Of a stretch of DNA of 52,751 nucleotides, positions 1-9,957 are shown piece by piece. The number at the start of each line of letters is the position of its first letter. Positions within the stretch are counted from its first letter, which is position 1. The position numbers and the translations under genes are program-made. A model generated the notes under the pieces. That model searched no databases, was not told the origin of the DNA, and saw only the letters and a list, made by a program, of their open reading frames with translations. The stretch comes from Selenomonas sp. (GTDB lineage Bacteria > Bacillota > Negativicutes > Selenomonadales > Selenomonadaceae): contig JALEZZ010000024.1 of assembly GCA_022773585.1 (NCBI GenBank), positions 1 through 52,751 on the forward strand. The letters run 5' to 3'.

Positions 1-115
1 TTTGCCACGCGCTTTTTTTGATTGTATTCAAGGAAACCCCATGTACGGCTCTCCGCTGACGCGGGTTCGCCGGTTTCAAGGTACTTTGTCGGGAATCCCC
101 CGAGATGTCTACTGT
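1..115. other. no gene recognised
   Basis: This stretch lies downstream of the stop codon of pseG. I see no start codon with a ribosome binding site, no tRNA and no convincing terminator hairpin. The next gene of the pse operon, if there is one, would lie outside the window, so it cannot be said whether pseI or pseF follows. Confidence 0.5.
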
Positions 116-1174
116 TTATGGACGAGATTCTGAAAACCTACTACGCACGTACGTCTTCGTGAGGGCTTCTGCTACGCGTGCCGCGCCTTTCCCATCGAAC
201 AGCTGCGCGAAACGTACGCGCTGGAAATTCCGCTCGTCCAGCGGGAGAAGCGACGCAAGTGCCGCGCTGACATTTTTGCAAACGGCAATCGCCCCAGTGC
301 GGACATCGCCCGCATAGGATGCCATGTCCGCCCGATCCATGAAGATGCATTGGCCGAGGTGGTTGTCCGCGAACGCAAAGCTGATGCACGGCACACCGAC
401 GGTCATCGACTCGCTCATCATGCTCGAGCCCGGCGTGATGCACACATCACACGCGGCATAGCGCTCCCCCATCCGCTTCGTCCAATCGAGCAAGCAGCTA
501 TTCGTATGCGTTTCTGCGAGCGTTTGCAGTTTCGCCAGATATGCGTCGTCATAATATTTCCCCAGCTGCACGGCGAATGTCACGTCGGCAAAACGGGGTG
601 CCAGTTCTTCCAGCAATGCCTGCGCCATATGGAACGGATCCGTCGCTCCCGTCGCGATGAGGACGCGCTGCACTACAGGACGCAAGCTCCGCACACGTGC
701 ATCCAAGATTTCCTGGCGCACCGGATAATACGACGCGCCGATACAGAGCTTGGACGGATGGGAAAGCAGCGATTGATACATCTCCACAGCCGCATCGAGA
801 TTGTAATTAACGATGTTTGACACGGGATAATCAAACGCGCACAAATCATCCATGTACCATGAATCCGGCACGACCTCCGCCAACGTCTTCATGCTTGGCT
901 GATTAATGCGGTATGTATCGATGAAAAGCACATCCACCGGCTGCGCTGAAAGCCATCCTGCCGCCTCTGCCGCATCCCAGCCGAGCTCCCTGCCCTGTTG
1001 TCTCAGCTGCCAAAGCGGAAAGCCTTGCTCCTGCACCGCCATCGCATCCGCATCCGGCGCAATCAGGAACAGCACCTCCTGTCCGCGCTTCACAAGCTCA
1101 TGCGCGATTGCAAAACACCGCATATAGTGTCCCATGCCGATCGTCTCATTGGCATCCGTCCGAAAAACAATCAT
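116..1174 (-). CDS. pseG: PseG-like UDP-sugar hydrolase (pseudaminic acid pathway)
   Basis: The family removes UDP from UDP-2,4-diacetamido-2,4,6-trideoxy-beta-L-altropyranose, the fourth step to pseudaminic acid, in the cytoplasm. The protein has 352 residues, starting MIVFRTDANETIGMGH. The early G-x-GH-xx-R motif (GMGHYMRC, about residues 13-20) and the later 'ITPGSSMMSES' loop are typical of this GT-B-fold hydrolase, which is related to MurG. I chose the ATG at 1174 because GGGGGAC lies just upstream and the G-x-GH motif is then close to the N-terminus; a longer reading frame starts at 1249 but overlaps the preceding gene. It is the last gene of a five-gene operon, 22 bp after the methyltransferase. 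Because the operon has an ATP-grasp gene in place of an acetyltransferase, the substrate may carry a different N-acyl group. Confidence 0.85.
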   Translation of the reverse strand: MIVFRTDANETIGMGHYMRCFAIAHELVKRGQEVLFLIAPDADAMAVQEQGFPLWQLRQQGRELGWDAAEAAGWLSAQPVDVLFIDTYRINQPSMKTLAEVVPDSWYMDDLCAFDYPVSNIVNYNLDAAVEMYQSLLSHPSKLCIGASYYPVRQEILDARVRSLRPVVQRVLIATGATDPFHMAQALLEELAPRFADVTFAVQLGKYYDDAYLAKLQTLAETHTNSCLLDWTKRMGERYAACDVCITPGSSMMSESMTVGVPCISFAFADNHLGQCIFMDRADMASYAGDVRTGAIAVCKNVSAALASLLPLDERNFQRVRFAQLFDGKGAARVAEALTKTYVRSRFSESRP

Positions 1175-1196
1175 TCCATCGTCCCCCGGAATCCGC

Positions 1197-1889
1197 TCAC
1201 TTTTGCAAGAGCACCAAAAAATCCTGATCCTGATATTTGCCGTTTTCATGCGTATGCGACACGAGATCGACCGTCACCTGCGCAAACCGCGAAAACAACG
1301 CCTCCACCTCTTCCCGCGTGAAGAAGTGCATCAACATCCCGTTCTCCTTCGATGCCGATTTCTGCGATTCCTCATCGATGAGAAGATACGTGCGTTCCTC
1401 AACTTCTTTCGCGTGTTTTGCGCGCGCATCCACGCAACGGTAATCCTCTGTCGTCCGGATGAGCACTTCGGCCTTGCCACCTTTTTTCAGCACGCGGTAA
1501 AGCTCATCCACGCTCTTGCGGATGTGCTCGTCATCGAGATAATACAACACGCCCCAGCAAACCACTCCGTCAAACGTTTCATCAGCAAACGGCAGGTCAT
1601 ACGTCATGGCCACCACGACGTTGTCCACGAACTGCTCATAGCCATGCTCACGCAATACCGTGCGCGTATAGGTAACACCCTCCTGCGAAAAATCGGCTCC
1701 GTACGGAACGACCTTCGCATCCGCGAGATAAATCACATGGCGGCCGGCGCCGCAGCCGAGGTCGAGGATTTTCTCCGAACCATCGCACCGGAAATTCTTC
1801 GCTGTGAAACGGATGACGTCCTCTGCCGGATACTTCGTCCGATGGCGCGCTTCTTTATGCAGATCATTCCACAAAACTTGATTGTCCAT
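1197..1889 (-). CDS. class I SAM-dependent methyltransferase of the pse operon
   Basis: A 230-residue protein with a class I methyltransferase fold. Motif I is ILDLGCGAGRHV, followed by the acidic strand end (YGADFS) and the 'YDLPFADETFDGVVCWGVLYYL' region, given here only as its ends YDLPF and GVLYYL. It probably methylates a small molecule or sugar, given its place between the ATP-grasp enzyme and pseG. The ATG at 1889 has the site GAGGGAAAAG upstream; a GTG at 1910 is an alternative. The start lies inside the end of the ATP-grasp gene (26 bp overlap), so the two are probably translationally coupled. Methyl acceptor unknown. The family call is firm, the role in the pseudaminic-type sugar is inferred from context. 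Confidence 0.8.
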   Translation of the reverse strand: MDNQVLWNDLHKEARHRTKYPAEDVIRFTAKNFRCDGSEKILDLGCGAGRHVIYLADAKVVPYGADFSQEGVTYTRTVLREHGYEQFVDNVVVAMTYDLPFADETFDGVVCWGVLYYLDDEHIRKSVDELYRVLKKGGKAEVLIRTTEDYRCVDARAKHAKEVEERTYLLIDEESQKSASKENGMLMHFFTREEVEALFSRFAQVTVDLVSHTHENGKYQDQDFLVLLQK

Positions 1890-3117
1890 TTTCTTTTCCC
1901 TCGCTATCACATGGCAATTCTTCCACTTCGACCTTGATGATATCCCACATCCGGCTCATCTCGTCGTCCATCTGCTCCACGGAATCAAAGCGGAGGACCA
2001 TCGTCCCGAGCCCGTCACCGCCGAGACGGAACGCCTGTATCCTGTCCCCGCGGCTCGCGGTCACGAATCGCTTCACGATCCGTTTTTGCAGTTCCTCCGG
2101 AAAAAGGACATCCTTCAAAACACCATCTTTCATGGACTGGATGACATACGTCGATGCGACGCGATGATATTTCGGCTGCAACGCCGCCTTGTAATCATCC
2201 CCGACACAGGCCTTGACGGATGCGGTCACCATATCGACGCCGCAGGCGCTTTCCACCATCTCCGGAATCATGTTGCCGCCATTGCGCGGCCCGATTTCCA
2301 CCAGATAAACCTCATCATCCTGACCGACAAGAAATTCGACATTGAATGCACCGAAGTTCATCTGTAGCTCCGCAAAGACACGGACGAGCAAGGTACGGAG
2401 CTTGTCGCGGTATCGCTGCTCCATGCTCGAAGGATACCCGTTGCCGATGGGAGCGAACGGATTTCGCGCATCATTATGGAATTGCTCCAGGAATCCCAGA
2501 AACTCGATCTTTCCGTCGCAAAGGAAGCCTTCCGCTTCTCCCTCATATCCTTTTTTCTCGATGAACTGCTCGACGATAATCCTGCCGTGACGGGCATAAC
2601 CGCACGCGCAGTCGAACGCTTTCGGGAAATCCTCATAGCGGTCGACTCGCATCACACCCTTGCTGCCAGCAGAGTCCGTCGGCTTCACGATGAGTGGCAG
2701 CGGATGTTCCTCCGCAAACCGCAACGCCGCATCGCCTTCATCTTTCGAAAACGATGCATGAAACGGCGTACGCAGGCCGGCGGCCGTCATGAAATCGCGG
2801 AACTTGTCCTTGTGCGTCAGAATGTCCACGGACGCACTCGGATTCGTCGGCAACGAAAGCCGCTCCGCAACCACCGCCGCCGTCAGCGCAGACACATCCG
2901 AGACGTAGGAAAGGATGCCATCCACGTGTTTTTTGCGGGCAAGTTCATAGACGCATTTCTCGTCCGTCGTGCTGATGTGATAAAATTCATCTGCTAATCC
3001 GCGGCCATAGCACGCAGCATCCATGTCCACCACAATCGTATGATATCCAAGTGCTTTCGCCCGTTCGATGGCTGCCGACTGGACATAGTTGCCGCCCAAC
3101 ATCAAGATACGTTTCAC
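1864..3117 (-). CDS. ATP-grasp carboxylate-amine/thiol ligase of the pse operon
   Basis: A 417-residue ATP-grasp enzyme, related to carbamoyl-phosphate synthase L-chain and biotin carboxylase-type ligases. Visible features are an N-terminal pre-ATP-grasp Rossmann segment (KRILMLGGNYVQSAAIERAK), the nucleotide-binding 'LPLIVKPTDSAGSKGV' strand and loop, and the metal-binding 'LVEIGPRNGGNMIPE' near residue 280. Such enzymes activate a carboxylate as acyl-phosphate and join it to an amine or thiol. Start is a GTG at 3117 preceded by a full GGAGGTGAT site 4 bases away; the longer frame to 3168 would place this site inside the gene. It follows pseC by 47 bp. In known pseudaminic operons this position is filled by the N-acetyltransferase PseH, which is absent here. 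The acyl substrate cannot be read from sequence. Confidence 0.8.
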   Translation of the reverse strand: MKRILMLGGNYVQSAAIERAKALGYHTIVVDMDAACYGRGLADEFYHISTTDEKCVYELARKKHVDGILSYVSDVSALTAAVVAERLSLPTNPSASVDILTHKDKFRDFMTAAGLRTPFHASFSKDEGDAALRFAEEHPLPLIVKPTDSAGSKGVMRVDRYEDFPKAFDCACGYARHGRIIVEQFIEKKGYEGEAEGFLCDGKIEFLGFLEQFHNDARNPFAPIGNGYPSSMEQRYRDKLRTLLVRVFAELQMNFGAFNVEFLVGQDDEVYLVEIGPRNGGNMIPEMVESACGVDMVTASVKACVGDDYKAALQPKYHRVASTYVIQSMKDGVLKDVLFPEELQKRIVKRFVTASRGDRIQAFRLGGDGLGTMVLRFDSVEQMDDEMSRMWDIIKVEVEELPCDSEGKENGQSSFVE

Positions 3118-3164
3118 TCTATCACCTCCAACAACAGGTAGAGGGGAATCGTTCCGATGTGAAT

Positions 3165-4331
3165 TCATCGGAGCATTTCATGCAACGCCGCGACAATATC
3201 GTCTTGCTGCTCCTCCGTGAGATCCACATACAGCGGCAGTGTGAACGCCTCTTTGTAATACTGCATGGCGACCGGGCAGTCTTCTGGCCGATGCCCAAGC
3301 GCTTCGTAGTACGGCTGCGTATGGACTGGGATGTAGTGGAGATTCAGCGTGATGCCACGCTCGCGCATCTCTGTGAAAATCTGCGCTTTCGGCTTTTTCA
3401 CCTTTGTCAGGTCGAGGCGCACGATATAGATGTGCCATGATGGGGTCGCGCCGTCCATCACATGCGGCGTGCGAAGCGGGAGATTCTTCAAAAGCTCGTT
3501 GTACCGTGCCACGAGATGGCGGCGGCGGGCGACGAACGCGTCGAGGCGGTCCATCTGGCTGTAGCCGAGCGCGGCCTGGATGTCGGTCATGCGGTAGTTG
3601 TAGCCGAGATCGACCTGCTGGTAGTACCACGGCCCGTCTGCGGCGTGCGTCATGAGCGCCGGATCGCGCGTAATGCCGTGGCTGCGGTAGAGCTTCAGCT
3701 TTTCATAAAGGTCAGCGCGATTCGTCAGCACCATGCCGCCCTCGCCCGTCGTGACGATTTTCACGGGATGGAACGAAAACACCGCCATATCTGAATATCG
3801 GCAGGAGCCGACTTTTGTATCAAGATAATCCGCGCCCGTCGCGTGCGACGCATCCTCGAGGACCGTGAAACCATATTCCTCCGCGAGCGCATGGATGCGT
3901 ACCATGTCGCAGGATTGTCCCGCAAGGTGTACGGGCACGACAACCTTTGGCAAACGGCCGGAACCACCTGCCGCGCGTGCCACTTGAAGCTTTTTCTCCA
4001 AAGCGTCCACGCTCATGTTGTACGTCGCGTCATCGATGTCGACGAAATCTACATCCGCACCGCAGTAACGCCCGCAATTCGCCGATGCCGTGAACGTGAT
4101 AGGCGACGTCCAGAGCATATCGCCGTGAGTCAGCCCTGCCGCGCGGCAAGCGATATGAAGCGCCGAGGTAGCATTCGTCACAGCGACCGCGTATTTCGCT
4201 CCGCAATAGTCCGCCACACGCCGTTCGAACCGTTCGATCGTCGGCCCTTGCGTCAGAAAATCAGATTTCAGGACATCGACGACGGCCTGGACATCCTCGT
4301 CATTGATGTCCTGCTTGCCGTAATAAATCAT
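3165..4331 (-). CDS. pseC: PseC-like UDP-4-amino-sugar aminotransferase
   Basis: A 388-residue DegT/DnrJ/EryC1 family, PLP-dependent sugar aminotransferase. PseC converts the UDP-4-keto-6-deoxy sugar made by PseB to UDP-4-amino-4,6-dideoxy-beta-L-AltNAc using glutamate. The Schiff-base lysine is K191 in SFHPVKIVTTGEGG, and the N-terminal 'VTNATSALHIACRAAG' cofactor phosphate-binding region is intact. The start MIYYGKQDI is preceded by AGGAGGTGAAACC, a near-perfect ribosome binding site, and matches the usual N-terminus of the family; an in-frame ATG at 4352 is less likely. It follows pseB by 17 bp and precedes the ATP-grasp gene. Family assignment is firm; the stereochemistry rests on the pseB/pseG neighbours. 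Confidence 0.88.
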   Translation of the reverse strand: MIYYGKQDINDEDVQAVVDVLKSDFLTQGPTIERFERRVADYCGAKYAVAVTNATSALHIACRAAGLTHGDMLWTSPITFTASANCGRYCGADVDFVDIDDATYNMSVDALEKKLQVARAAGGSGRLPKVVVPVHLAGQSCDMVRIHALAEEYGFTVLEDASHATGADYLDTKVGSCRYSDMAVFSFHPVKIVTTGEGGMVLTNRADLYEKLKLYRSHGITRDPALMTHAADGPWYYQQVDLGYNYRMTDIQAALGYSQMDRLDAFVARRRHLVARYNELLKNLPLRTPHVMDGATPSWHIYIVRLDLTKVKKPKAQIFTEMRERGITLNLHYIPVHTQPYYEALGHRPEDCPVAMQYYKEAFTLPLYVDLTEEQQDDIVAALHEMLR

Positions 4332-4348
4332 GGTTTCACCTCCTGCCG

Positions 4349-6301
<1,953 letters not shown>

Positions 6302-6311
6302 GTTCCCGGAT

Positions 6312-6350
6312 GCGGCTCCGCAGCTACGCGCTGCGGGGCCGCTTTTGTTT
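6312..6350 (+). terminator. rho-independent terminator of rpn
   Basis: A 13-bp stem (GCGGCTCCGCAGC / GCTGCGGGGCCGC, one G-T pair) with loop TACGC is followed by TTTTGTTTT. Nearly the same terminator stands at 7258-7297 after hicB. Confidence 0.9.
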
Positions 6351-6355
6351 TGGAT

Positions 6356-6382
6356 TCATTCCAGCAGGCATTCTTGATGGAG
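6356..6382 (-). pseudogene. fossil of the 3' end of the 7302-8696 gene
   Basis: Read on the minus strand this encodes L-H-Q-E-C-L-L-E-stop, against L-H-Q-E-C-P-P-E-stop at the true end of the gene at 7302. Only the last eight codons and the stop survive. It joins, through 17 bp, a fossil 5' end of pseB, so everything between was lost. Confidence 0.82.
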
Positions 6383-6399
6383 AAATACAATGAAGTTTT

Positions 6400-6462
6400 C
6401 TAGCCCGTGCCGCCCGTGACGAGAATGTTTTTTCCATGGAACAAATGGCTGCGCTTCCTTTC
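6400..6462 (-). pseudogene. fossil 5' end of a second pseB copy
   Basis: Minus-strand sequence keeps the pseB ribosome binding site (AAAGGAAG), the TTG start (6444) and codons for FHGKNILVTGGTG, then hits a TAG at 6400-6402. It matches the true pseB start at 55 of 59 positions. It cannot make a functional protein. It shows that the pseB promoter-proximal region existed twice here. Confidence 0.88.
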
Positions 6463-6498
6463 TTTGTAGTAGCAAAACACGTTTTTCGTACTTTTTTC

Positions 6499-6527
6499 TT
6501 GATTCGTATACGCTTGTCGTATATACT
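6499..6527 (+). promoter_or_regulatory. promoter of hicAB copy 1
   Basis: TTGATT (6499-6504) and TATACT (6522-6527) are separated by exactly 17 bp, 24 bp before the hicA start. GTATAC occurs twice within the spacer and -10 area, a plausible target for the HicB helix-turn-helix domain, since HicB proteins often repress their own operon. Confidence 0.8.
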
Positions 6528-6550
6528 ACTTCTTGAAAGGCAGTGACGAA

Positions 6551-6733
6551 ATGAAACGGTCTGAGCTATTAAGAATTCTGAAAAAACACGGTTGCAAGAT
6601 GGTACGCAACGGATCGCGGCATGATATCTTTTACAGCCCCATCACACAAGCAGAATTTCCTGTATGGCGTCACGGCAAGGACATCCCAAAAGGAACTGCC
6701 GTAGAAATCCTGAAGCAAGCTGGCATCCAATAA
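6551..6733 (+). CDS. hicA: HicA-type mRNA interferase toxin, copy 1
   Basis: A 60-residue HicA toxin, a small double-stranded-RNA-binding-like fold that cuts mRNA. The catalytic histidine sits in the conserved G-S-R-H (NGSRHDIFYSP), and the C-terminal GKDIPKGTAVEILKQAGI is typical. I use the ATG at 6551, MKRSELLRIL, because GAAAGG lies upstream and copy 2 has the same start; an in-frame TTG at 6533 is unlikely. hicB follows after 13 bp. It is 53/60 identical to the copy at 14662. HicA with an intact catalytic histidine should be active unless held by HicB. Confidence 0.9.
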   Translation: MKRSELLRILKKHGCKMVRNGSRHDIFYSPITQAEFPVWRHGKDIPKGTAVEILKQAGIQ

Positions 6734-6746
6734 GGAGGAGTCTTTC

Positions 6747-7208
6747 ATGGCAAAGTATGTATATCCCGCGATTTTCTCTTGGAGCGAAAATGACAACGTG
6801 TATTACGTTTCTTTTCCTGACGCCGCGAACTGGTTTACGGACGGCGTGACCGTCGAGGAAGCAATGGAAAACGCCACCGACGTATTGAACCTCATGCTCC
6901 TCCACCTCGAAGAAGAACACCGTGAATCTGACATCCCGCATCCTAGCAGCATCAACGACATCTCAAAAAACAATCCGCGTGACATCGTCACGCTCGTCGC
7001 CGCCGATACAGAAGCCTACGCCGAGCAACTCGCCGCGCAGGAAAACCCGATCCGTCACGCACGCGAAAAGGCAGGCCTCAACATCAAGCAGCTCGCCAAC
7101 CTCCTCGGCGCGCCCTACCGTACCGTGCAAGACTGGAACGCTGGAAAGCAGTTCCCTCCAAAGTGGGTGGAACGGCTCGTCATCGACAAGATCCAAGCGG
7201 CCATCTAA
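6747..7208 (+). CDS. hicB: HicB-type antitoxin with C-terminal HTH, copy 1
   Basis: A 153-residue antitoxin. Residues 1-60 form the HicB partial RNase-H-like fold (KYVYPAIFSW ... FPDAANWFTDG ... VEEAMENA), which masks HicA. Residues 100-150 form an XRE-like helix-turn-helix (AREKAGLNIKQLANLLGAP ... VQDWNAGKQFPP), which would bind the operon promoter. A strong AAGGAGG precedes the ATG. It is 136/153 identical to copy 2 at 14858. It is co-transcribed with hicA and ends at the hairpin at 7258. Confidence 0.9.
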   Translation: MAKYVYPAIFSWSENDNVYYVSFPDAANWFTDGVTVEEAMENATDVLNLMLLHLEEEHRESDIPHPSSINDISKNNPRDIVTLVAADTEAYAEQLAAQENPIRHAREKAGLNIKQLANLLGAPYRTVQDWNAGKQFPPKWVERLVIDKIQAAI

Positions 7209-7249
7209 GCCTCGCACATTCATGAAGAATCATCTCGTAATCCATATAT

Positions 7250-7328
7250 CCCGGATTGCGGCTCTGCAGCTACGCGCTGCGGGGCCGCTTTTTGTTTGAC
7301 TTCATTCCGGCGGGCATTCTTGATGGAG
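7250..7328. repeat. terminator plus glycan-gene 3' end, direct repeat copy 2
   Basis: Second copy of the ~78-bp repeat at 6305-6382. Here the last 27 bp are the functional end of the gene at 7302-8696. Confidence 0.88.
7258..7297 (+). terminator. rho-independent terminator of hicAB copy 1
   Basis: A 13-bp stem (GCGGCTCTGCAGC / GCTGCGGGGCCGC) with loop TACGC is followed by TTTTTGTTT. It lies between convergent hicB and the glycan gene ending at 7302 and may act on both sides. Confidence 0.88.
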
Positions 7329-8696
7329 TAGGGCGACGATATTTTCGGCGACGTATTCGCCTTGGAACGAATACTTCTGCACCATCGCATCAGCATCTGC
7401 GTACTCCAGCTGGAATCCTGCCGCGATCTTCTCCACTGCGCGCTTGCAGTCGTCAAACGACTGGATGAAAAACGCATCCTTTATAAACGCCACTGGCGTC
7501 AGCTCGGAAAACACCAGCACCGGCTTCTTCTTCAGCACACTCTCAAGAAGCACCGTGCCTGTGATGGAAGCTACCGCCTGAGCATGATCCACAAGCTCGT
7601 CTGAAGGGGTCTCGGTCGGAACAATCTTCACATGGGGAATGGATGCGAGTTTCCTATAGAACATCTTCGTCTTGAAGAACTGGCCATCCCACATGTGATA
7701 GTAACCAGTATCGTTATTGATATCGAACTGTGCCGGATGTTCTTTCACATAAATGAACCAACCGTCTGGCAGATTTTCTGACAGCATCTTGATGACAACC
7801 AACTGGCTTTCAATGACCGTCGTATTCAGTATGGTCGCTTCGGGTTCAACATGAAGGAGATAACAGATGTATTTCTCATTGCCCTTCGGATTTTGAAAAA
7901 GCGTATGCAAACACTTTTGTGCTCGCTTCTGACGCCAGTAACCGTAAAGCTTGTCGCTCCAATAAATCTTTCTGCGCTTCCGATCCAGATTTTGCGGCTT
8001 CCAATTGTTATGCAGCAGTCGCACAGCAAAGTCTTCCAGCAAATTTCCCCCGACGCGATACATCAGCTTTCGGAAGCACGATTTTGAAATTGCTGTCGGT
8101 GGATTCTTTGTCTTGTCGTATTCACTATCCAACAAATATGCAACATCCGGACACGAGTGGCTTTTTACCGGGAGCAAGTAAAATCGATTCGCGCTCTTTG
8201 CGGTATAAAATCCAAAGCTCTTGTGGTACCCCACCCAATCCACATGGAAAAACTTCACATGATATTTCCGTGCAATCAAGTCACAGCAGTCATAAGCGTA
8301 TCCATGAAACGGTTTTGTGCCAATCAAGATATCGACGTGATGCGTTTTGAAAAACTGATTCCAAAAGCTCAGCGCGGCATAGTAGGTATATTTGTCCAGC
8401 TGATAATCGGAATACAGGCGGTAGTACGCGCTCTCGATATTCATTTGCAAGTCACGGCAGCTTGTGATTGTGTCGAAATCGATGCCTTCCATCGATTCCA
8501 TATACTCGAGCTCCAAGCTGTCGATGACCCGCTCGACGTTTTCAATCGCCAAGAAATCTTCTTTCTTCATCGTGGGATGGACGACGAGCAGGACGATCCG
8601 ATACCCGCCATCTTCCGCGATGCTCTTGACCAGACGGAAACGTTCTTCCAATGTGTAGTCCGACCGATCTTGGCATATCAGAACAACGTTTTTCAT
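7302..8696 (-). CDS. GT-B-like surface polysaccharide transferase (capsule synthesis type), last gene of the cassette
   Basis: A 464-residue cytoplasmic protein with no signal peptide or clear membrane segment. The N-terminus (MKNVVLICQDRSDYTLEERF) and the C-terminal half, with YVKEHPAQFD near residue 325 and ASITGTVLLESVLKKKPVLVF near 400 (quoted by its ends ASITGT and KPVLVF), resemble the E-H-P and S-x-G-x3-E motifs of capsular polysaccharide proteins such as the KpsS/KpsC group. It probably transfers or assembles a sugar unit at the cell surface. It is the last of six co-directional genes and ends next to the hicAB terminator. Its G+C is visibly lower than that of the lpx and hem regions, suggesting transfer. 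Its last nine codons are duplicated as a fossil at 6356. The exact donor and acceptor cannot be told. Confidence 0.6.
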   Translation of the reverse strand: MKNVVLICQDRSDYTLEERFRLVKSIAEDGGYRIVLLVVHPTMKKEDFLAIENVERVIDSLELEYMESMEGIDFDTITSCRDLQMNIESAYYRLYSDYQLDKYTYYAALSFWNQFFKTHHVDILIGTKPFHGYAYDCCDLIARKYHVKFFHVDWVGYHKSFGFYTAKSANRFYLLPVKSHSCPDVAYLLDSEYDKTKNPPTAISKSCFRKLMYRVGGNLLEDFAVRLLHNNWKPQNLDRKRRKIYWSDKLYGYWRQKRAQKCLHTLFQNPKGNEKYICYLLHVEPEATILNTTVIESQLVVIKMLSENLPDGWFIYVKEHPAQFDINNDTGYYHMWDGQFFKTKMFYRKLASIPHVKIVPTETPSDELVDHAQAVASITGTVLLESVLKKKPVLVFSELTPVAFIKDAFFIQSFDDCKRAVEKIAAGFQLEYADADAMVQKYSFQGEYVAENIVALLHQECPPE

Positions 8697-8733
8697 GTCC
8701 CCTGCCCTTCCGACATTCGTCTTTTCGAAAACA

Positions 8734-9924
8734 TCAGTTCTTGTACTGATTCACATACGCTAGCGGCTGCTTCGCCTGGATGGCCGGCGTCACGCTCTGC
8801 GACCATATATCCGGCCCCGAGCAATAGTTGCAAGCTTCGATCCACGTTTTCGCGCGGAGCTTGTGCAACTGCTTCGTCAAGACATCATCGCTCAGCGTTT
8901 CATCCGAGAAATCCACATAATCATCTTTCACATCCGGCATCGCGCCGAGGTTCATCGCATGGACAGAGCGCGGACAGCGGTGGAGCTGTCCCTTGTAGAA
9001 CGTGTAGCAGCCACGCTCGAAGCAATTCATAAACAGCTGTTCTTTCTGTTCCTTTGTGTAGCCGCGCTCAGAAATATCGCCGCAGTCCTGCCACGAATCG
9101 TACTGACGCAGGAAATACTTGACATGGCATTCTTCGAACTTCGCAATCACATTCCGGATGCGTTCTTGATTGTGACGGTAATCCGAAATGTTCACAATGA
9201 TTTTTTTGTTCTGCAACGATTTCAGGTTCCGCTCATTCGGCACGATTGTTCCGTTCGTATAGACGGTAATCGTCTCGATTTTCGACGAAGCGGCGTAGTG
9301 GTCGAGAACCTGGTAAACGTCCTTGTTCATGAACGGCTCACCACCAAGCACACGGAGCTCGGAAACATTATCCACAAGCGAGAGCAGATGGTCGAACTGC
9401 CTGCAAGATGCATCGAGATCGATATCCTGCGGTTTCTTGTAGTACTGCATCAGATGCATGCAATCACGGCAACGCAGGGAACAGCGTTCCGTCACAACAA
9501 ACTGCAGCCGATGGAAGTTCAGCATTCCTTGATGCTCGGCGACATCGTCATACACCTGGGCATAGGCATACATGGCCTTGGCCCGTTCGGTCATACGATC
9601 TTTCGGCAACTCCATCGAGAGCAACGAGCGCATATCGAACAGGTTGTGGCATCCCTGCCCCATGAGCTGCACGCGGATTTCGTCGAAGTAGTCGCACGAT
9701 GCGATGATGATATTCGCACCGGAAAGCTGATCTAATTTTTCGGGATGGATGATTTCCACTCCGAAATATGTGCCAGTCCGCGCCCTGTCGCAGAAATAGT
9801 CCGGCGTGATGCCGAGCTCGGCAAGCGCATAATATGCCAATTCGCCAAAAACGCTGGCGCCGTAGACAATGACAGGTTGCCCCTGCACCATACTAGCTGC
9901 TTGAAAAGGTTTCGTTTTTTCCAT
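8734..9924 (-). CDS. radical SAM protein with N-terminal Rossmann-like domain and SPASM-like tail
   Basis: A 396-residue protein in three parts. Residues 16-100 form a Rossmann-like domain (VIVYGASVFGELAYYAL, then a second strand ending in an aspartate, YFCDRA). Residues 140-300 form the radical SAM core with C148-x3-C152-x2-C155 (CSLRCRDC) and the GGEP motif (LRVLGGEPF). The C-terminal part has further cysteines (NCFERGC, HRCPRS, CNYCSG), as in SPASM/twitch domains that hold an extra Fe-S cluster. Substrate unknown; such enzymes modify peptides, sugars or small molecules. The N-terminal domain is of the same kind as in three other proteins of this cassette. The ATG has GAGGC upstream. The next gene downstream is 37 bp away. 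Confidence 0.8.
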   Translation of the reverse strand: MEKTKPFQAASMVQGQPVIVYGASVFGELAYYALAELGITPDYFCDRARTGTYFGVEIIHPEKLDQLSGANIIIASCDYFDEIRVQLMGQGCHNLFDMRSLLSMELPKDRMTERAKAMYAYAQVYDDVAEHQGMLNFHRLQFVVTERCSLRCRDCMHLMQYYKKPQDIDLDASCRQFDHLLSLVDNVSELRVLGGEPFMNKDVYQVLDHYAASSKIETITVYTNGTIVPNERNLKSLQNKKIIVNISDYRHNQERIRNVIAKFEECHVKYFLRQYDSWQDCGDISERGYTKEQKEQLFMNCFERGCYTFYKGQLHRCPRSVHAMNLGAMPDVKDDYVDFSDETLSDDVLTKQLHKLRAKTWIEACNYCSGPDIWSQSVTPAIQAKQPLAYVNQYKN

Positions 9925-9957
9925 TTCGCTTTTGCCTCGTGTTTTGTCTGCCTCGCA

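Larger units (their letters stand above)
6305..6382. repeat. terminator plus glycan-gene 3' end, direct repeat copy 1
   Basis: About 78 bp that recurs at 7250-7328 with a handful of differences. In the second copy the last 27 bp are the real 3' end of the gene at 7302-8696. Together with the pseB repeat this marks a tandem duplication of the pseB/glycan-gene interval. Confidence 0.88.

Noticed and set aside
1..115. possible start of another pse gene or an IS end
   Set aside because: No start codon with a ribosome binding site and no recognisable protein or repeat; too short to judge.
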